Positions 60,883 to 64,000 of a stretch of 64,000 nucleotides of DNA are shown here, piece by piece. The position numbers and the translations under genes are program-made. Source of the DNA: Streptomyces cynarae (GTDB lineage: Bacteria > Actinomycetota > Actinomycetes > Streptomycetales > Streptomycetaceae). Each line of letters starts with the position of its first letter. Within the stretch, counting starts at the first letter, position 1. Below the pieces are notes generated by a model. The model had not been told where the DNA came from. It saw only the letters and a program-made list of their open reading frames with translations, and made no database searches. Where the stretch lies: NCBI RefSeq assembly GCF_025642135.1, contig NZ_CP106793.1, positions 1,843,001 through 1,907,000 on the forward strand. Direction: 5' to 3'.

Positions 60883-62394
60883 TCAGCCGCCTGACAGGAC
60901 CCTGACCAGGTCCTCGGCCGTGCGGCAGCGGTCCAGGAGCTCCTTGACGTGATTACGCGTTCCGCGTAGCGGTTCCAGGGTTGGAACGCGCTGCAGGGAG
61001 TCCCGGCCGGGGAGGTCGAAGATGACCGAGTCCCAGGAGGCGGCGGCGACGTCGTCCGCGTACTGCTCGAGGCAGCGGCCCCGGAAGTAGGCGCGTGTGT
61101 CCTCCGGTGGCTTCCTACGGGCCCGCTCGACCTCTGCCTCGTCCAGGAGGCGCTTCATGCGCCCGCGGGCCGCGAGGCGGTTGTACAGGCCCTTCTCGGG
61201 GCGTACGTCGGCGTACTGGAGGTCGAGGAGGTGGAGCTTCGCGGCGTCCCAGTCGAGGCCGTCGCGGCGGCGGTAGCCCTCCATGAGTTCCCGCTTGGCG
61301 ACCCAGTCCAGCTCTCCCGCCAGGCTCATCGGGTCGTGCTCGAGGCGGTTGAGGGTGTCCTCCCAGCGGGACAGGACGTCCTTGGTCTGGTCGTCCGCGT
61401 CGGCGCCGTACCTCTCCTCGACGTACTTGCGGGAGAGCTCGTAGTACTCCATCTGGAGCTGGACGGCGGTGAGTGTGCGGCCGCTGCGCAGGGTGATCAG
61501 GCGCTTGAGCGTCGGGTCGTGGGAGACCTGGTGCAGGGTCCGTACGGGTTGGTCGACCGCGAGGTCGACCGCGATGAAGCCGTCCTCGATCATGGACAGG
61601 ACCAGCGCGGTCGTGCCCAGCTTCAGGTAGGTCGAGATCTCCGACAGGTTGGCGTCGCCGATGATCACGTGGAGGCGGCGGTATTTCTCCGCGTCCGCGT
61701 GGGGTTCGTCGCGGGTGTTGATGATGGGCCGCTTGAGTGTCGTCTCGAGGCCGACCTCGACTTCGAAGTAGTCGGCGCGCTGGCTGAGCTGGAAGCCGTG
61801 TTCGTGGCCGTCCTGGCCGATGCCGACGCGGCCGGCGCCGGCGACGACCTGGCGGGAGACGAAGAAGGGGGTGAGGTGGCGCACGATGTCGGAGAAGGGG
61901 GTTTCCCGCTTCATCAGGTAGTTCTCGTGCGTGCCGTAGCTGGCGCCCTTGTTGTCGGTGTTGTTCTTGTAGAGGTGGATGGGTTGGGCGCCGGGGAGCT
62001 GGGCTGCTCGTTCCGCGGCTTCTGCCATGATGCGTTCGCCGGCTTTGTCCCAGAGGACGGCGTCGCGGGGGTTGGTCACCTCGGGGGCGCTGTATTCGGG
62101 GTGTGCGTGGTCGACGTAGAGCCGTGCGCCGTTGGTGAGGATGACGTTGGCGAGGCCGATGTCCTCGTCGGTGAGCTGGCTGGCGTCGGCGGCCTCGCGT
62201 GCGAGGTCGAAGCCTCGCGCGTCCCGCAGCGGGTTTTCTTCCTCGAAGTCCCAGCGGGCCCGGCGGGCCCGGTGCATCGCCGCGGCGTAGGCGTTGACGA
62301 TCTGGGATGAGGTGAGCATGGCATTGGCGTTGGGGTGGCCGGGGACGGAGATGCCGTACTCCGTCTCGATGCCCATTACTCGCCGTACGGTCAT
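60883..62394 (-). CDS. dop: Deamidase of Pup / depupylase Dop
   Basis: A 503-residue homologue of PafA that deamidates Pup's C-terminal Gln and removes Pup from substrates. Features are [87 protein letters not shown], the Dop-specific loop region around [20 protein letters not shown], and [45 protein letters not shown] start; 189 bases separate its stop from pup. Confidence 0.98.
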   Translation of the reverse strand: MTVRRVMGIETEYGISVPGHPNANAMLTSSQIVNAYAAAMHRARRARWDFEEENPLRDARGFDLAREAADASQLTDEDIGLANVILTNGARLYVDHAHPEYSAPEVTNPRDAVLWDKAGERIMAEAAERAAQLPGAQPIHLYKNNTDNKGASYGTHENYLMKRETPFSDIVRHLTPFFVSRQVVAGAGRVGIGQDGHEHGFQLSQRADYFEVEVGLETTLKRPIINTRDEPHADAEKYRRLHVIIGDANLSEISTYLKLGTTALVLSMIEDGFIAVDLAVDQPVRTLHQVSHDPTLKRLITLRSGRTLTAVQLQMEYYELSRKYVEERYGADADDQTKDVLSRWEDTLNRLEHDPMSLAGELDWVAKRELMEGYRRRDGLDWDAAKLHLLDLQYADVRPEKGLYNRLAARGRMKRLLDEAEVERARRKPPEDTRAYFRGRCLEQYADDVAAASWDSVIFDLPGRDSLQRVPTLEPLRGTRNHVKELLDRCRTAEDLVRVLSGG

Positions 62395-62585
62395 GCGGCC
62401 CTCCTTGCCCGGCGGCGCCCTCGGTCGGGGGCGGCGCTCAGATACCGCTGGTGCTCCGGTGCGCGTGCGGTGCCCGTCCCCGCACGGCGCGACGCGGCGG
62501 TAACAAAGAGCCTAGAACGCCTTTGCGCTGGTGGGGAGATCATTTGCGTCATTGCTGTGCTCCAGCCGTGGCCTGAAAAGCAGTG

Positions 62586-62618
62586 GGCTGCGGGTACCCA
62601 GTGGGGGCACCCGCAGCC
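62586..62618 (-). terminator. Terminator after arc
   Basis: GGCTGCGGGT (62586-62595) and ACCCGCAGCC (62609-62618) form a perfect 10-bp stem about 10 bases past the arc stop. In the minus-strand direction it precedes dop. Confidence 0.75.
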
Positions 62619-62628
62619 GCCCTTGCTT

Positions 62629-64000
62629 TTACAGGTACTGACCGGTGTTTGCCACTGTGTCGATGGAGCGTCCGGTGTCTGCGCCTTGCTTTCCGGTGAT
62701 GAGGGTGCGGATGTAGACGATCCGTTCGCCCTTCTTTCCGGAGATTCGGGCCCAGTCGTCGGGGTTGGTGGTGTTGGGCAGGTCCTCGTTCTCCTTGAAC
62801 TCGTCCACGCACGCCTGGAGGAGGTGGGAGACGCGGAGGCCTTTCTGGTTGTGTTCGAGGAAGTCCTTGATTGCCATCTTCTTGGCGCGGCCGACGATGT
62901 TTTCGATCATGGCGCCGGAGTTGAAGTCCTTGAAGTAGAGGACTTCCTTGTCGCCGTTGGCGTAGGTGACTTCCAGGAAGCGGTTCTCGTCGGACTCGGC
63001 GTACATCTGTTCCACGGCGGTCTGGATCATGGCCTGGACAGTGGCGCCCTTGTCGCCTCCGTGTTCGCTGACGTCGTCGGCGTGCAGGGGGAGGTTTTCG
63101 GTGAGGTACTTCCCGAAGATGTCCTTGGCGGCTTCGGCGTCCGGACGTTCGATCTTGATCTTCACATCGAGACGGCCGGGGCGCAGGATGGCGGGGTCGA
63201 TCATGTCCTCGCGGTTGGAGGCGCCGATGACCACGACGTTCTGCAGGCCTTCCACACCGTCGATCTCGGCGAGGAGCTGGGGGACGATGGTGTTCTCCAC
63301 GTCCGAGCTGACGCCGGAGCCGCGGGTGCGGAAGAGGGATTCCATCTCGTCGAAGAAGACGATGACGGGGGTGCCCTCGCTGGCCTTTTCGCGGGCTCGC
63401 TGGAAGACGAGGCGGATCTGACGTTCGGTTTCGCCGACGTACTTGTTCAGGAGCTCGGGGCCCTTGATGTTGAGGAAGAAGCTCTTGCCGGCGGCCTGGC
63501 CGGTCACTTCGGCGACCTTTTTGGCGAGGGAGTTCGCCACGGCCTTGGCGATGAGGGTCTTGCCGCATCCGGGGGGTCCGTAGAGGAGGACTCCCTTGGG
63601 CGGGCGCAGCTCGTGCTCCTTGAAGAGGTCGGGGTAGAGGTACGGGAGCTCGACCGCGTCGCGGATGGCTTCGATCTGGCCGGCGAGGCCGCCGATCGCC
63701 TCGTAGCCGATGTCGGGTACCTCTTCGAGGACGAGTTCTTCGACCTCGCTCTTGGGGACGACCTCGTAGACGTAGCCGGAGCGGGGTTCGAGCAGGAGGG
63801 CGTCGCCGGGGCGGATGGTGACGTCCAGCAGCGGCTCGGCGAGCCGTACCACCCGTTCCTCGTCGGTGTGCCCGAGCACCAGGGCGCGCTCGCCGTCCTC
63901 GAGGACTTCCTTGAGGGTGACGATGTCCCCGACGCGCTCGAACTCCATGGCTTCGACCACGTTGAGCGCTTCGTTGAGCATCAGTTCCTGGCCGCGGCGG
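62629..64000 (-). CDS. arc: Proteasomal AAA ATPase ARC/Mpa (N-terminus beyond window)
   Basis: A hexameric unfoldase that feeds pupylated proteins into the 20S core. About 457 C-terminal residues are visible: the OB domains ([36 protein letters not shown]...), Walker [20 protein letters not shown], Walker [17 protein letters not shown], sensor 1 [18 protein letters not shown], Arg finger region [14 protein letters not shown] and the C-terminal helper domain. The end is NTGQYL, with the penultimate Tyr used for docking to the core particle. The N-terminal coiled coil is outside the right edge (the frame continues as [12 protein letters not shown]). Confidence 0.97.
   Translation of the reverse strand, partial: RRGQELMLNEALNVVEAMEFERVGDIVTLKEVLEDGERALVLGHTDEERVVRLAEPLLDVTIRPGDALLLEPRSGYVYEVVPKSEVEELVLEEVPDIGYEAIGGLAGQIEAIRDAVELPYLYPDLFKEHELRPPKGVLLYGPPGCGKTLIAKAVANSLAKKVAEVTGQAAGKSFFLNIKGPELLNKYVGETERQIRLVFQRAREKASEGTPVIVFFDEMESLFRTRGSGVSSDVENTIVPQLLAEIDGVEGLQNVVVIGASNREDMIDPAILRPGRLDVKIKIERPDAEAAKDIFGKYLTENLPLHADDVSEHGGDKGATVQAMIQTAVEQMYAESDENRFLEVTYANGDKEVLYFKDFNSGAMIENIVGRAKKMAIKDFLEHNQKGLRVSHLLQACVDEFKENEDLPNTTNPDDWARISGKKGERIVYIRTLITGKQGADTGRSIDTVANTGQYL

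Overview
The window is a 64 kb piece of a high-GC actinobacterial chromosome, almost certainly Streptomyces. The evidence is the strong G/C bias at third codon positions, frequent GTG/TTG starts with ATGA/GTGA stop-start overlaps, a complete Pup-proteasome locus, a conservon (membrane kinase, roadblock, DUF742, GTPase, P450), and gene order that I recall as the pheST to proteasome arm of the S. coelicolor core chromosome. No tRNA, rRNA, insertion sequence, prophage or true CRISPR array was seen.

Layout. 1-7 kb (minus strand): infC-rpmI-rplT, an rRNA methyltransferase, a PAS sensor kinase and pheS-pheT (pheT runs off the left edge). 7-12 kb: a DUF1844 protein, an SseB-like protein, an exported serine hydrolase, and a mycosin-like subtilisin behind a proline-rich membrane protein. 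12.6-19 kb: a PLP-fold deaminase/aldolase, then a gamma-glutamylation amine catabolic locus (glnA4-like synthetase, aldehyde dehydrogenase, SDR) facing its GntR regulator and a class-I amidotransferase-like hydrolase. 19.0-19.9 kb: a striking minisatellite of 38 short units filling the gap to a frame-broken LysR gene. 20-31 kb: a TDT transporter, a metal/cobalamin-binding receptor, an XRE-cupin regulator, a glycine-betaine importer with a doubled binding domain, a 5'-3' exonuclease, an iron-regulated siderophore reductase and an APC permease. 31-37 kb: a pseudouridine synthase and the rarABCDE-like conservon. 37.5-45 kb: a TetR regulator and a urea/guanidine carboxylase operon with a frame-broken allophanate hydrolase. 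45-64 kb: a helicase, tatC-tatA, pafC-pafB, two FKBP prolyl isomerases, pafA, a MFS/LacI pair, prcA-prcB, an endonuclease VII-like HNH gene, pup, dop and arc (cut by the right edge).

How parts work together. Two candidate regulons can be read directly. A 20-base motif lies both between glnA4 and its GntR regulator and in front of the downstream hydrolase. A CTGTCG-N2-CGACAG palindrome lies in front of both the carboxylase operon and the distant APC permease, suggesting that the TetR protein controls uptake and breakdown together. Arc, Dop, PafA, Pup and PrcAB form the complete pupylation-proteasome pathway, with PafBC as the adjacent DNA-damage regulator.

The most unusual signals are three unrelated families of short degenerate tandem repeats, each beginning at or over the stop codon of a minus-strand gene, and several single-base frame breaks at G/C runs (LysR, allophanate hydrolase, the proline-rich protein). 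The frame breaks may be sequencing indels or real decay.
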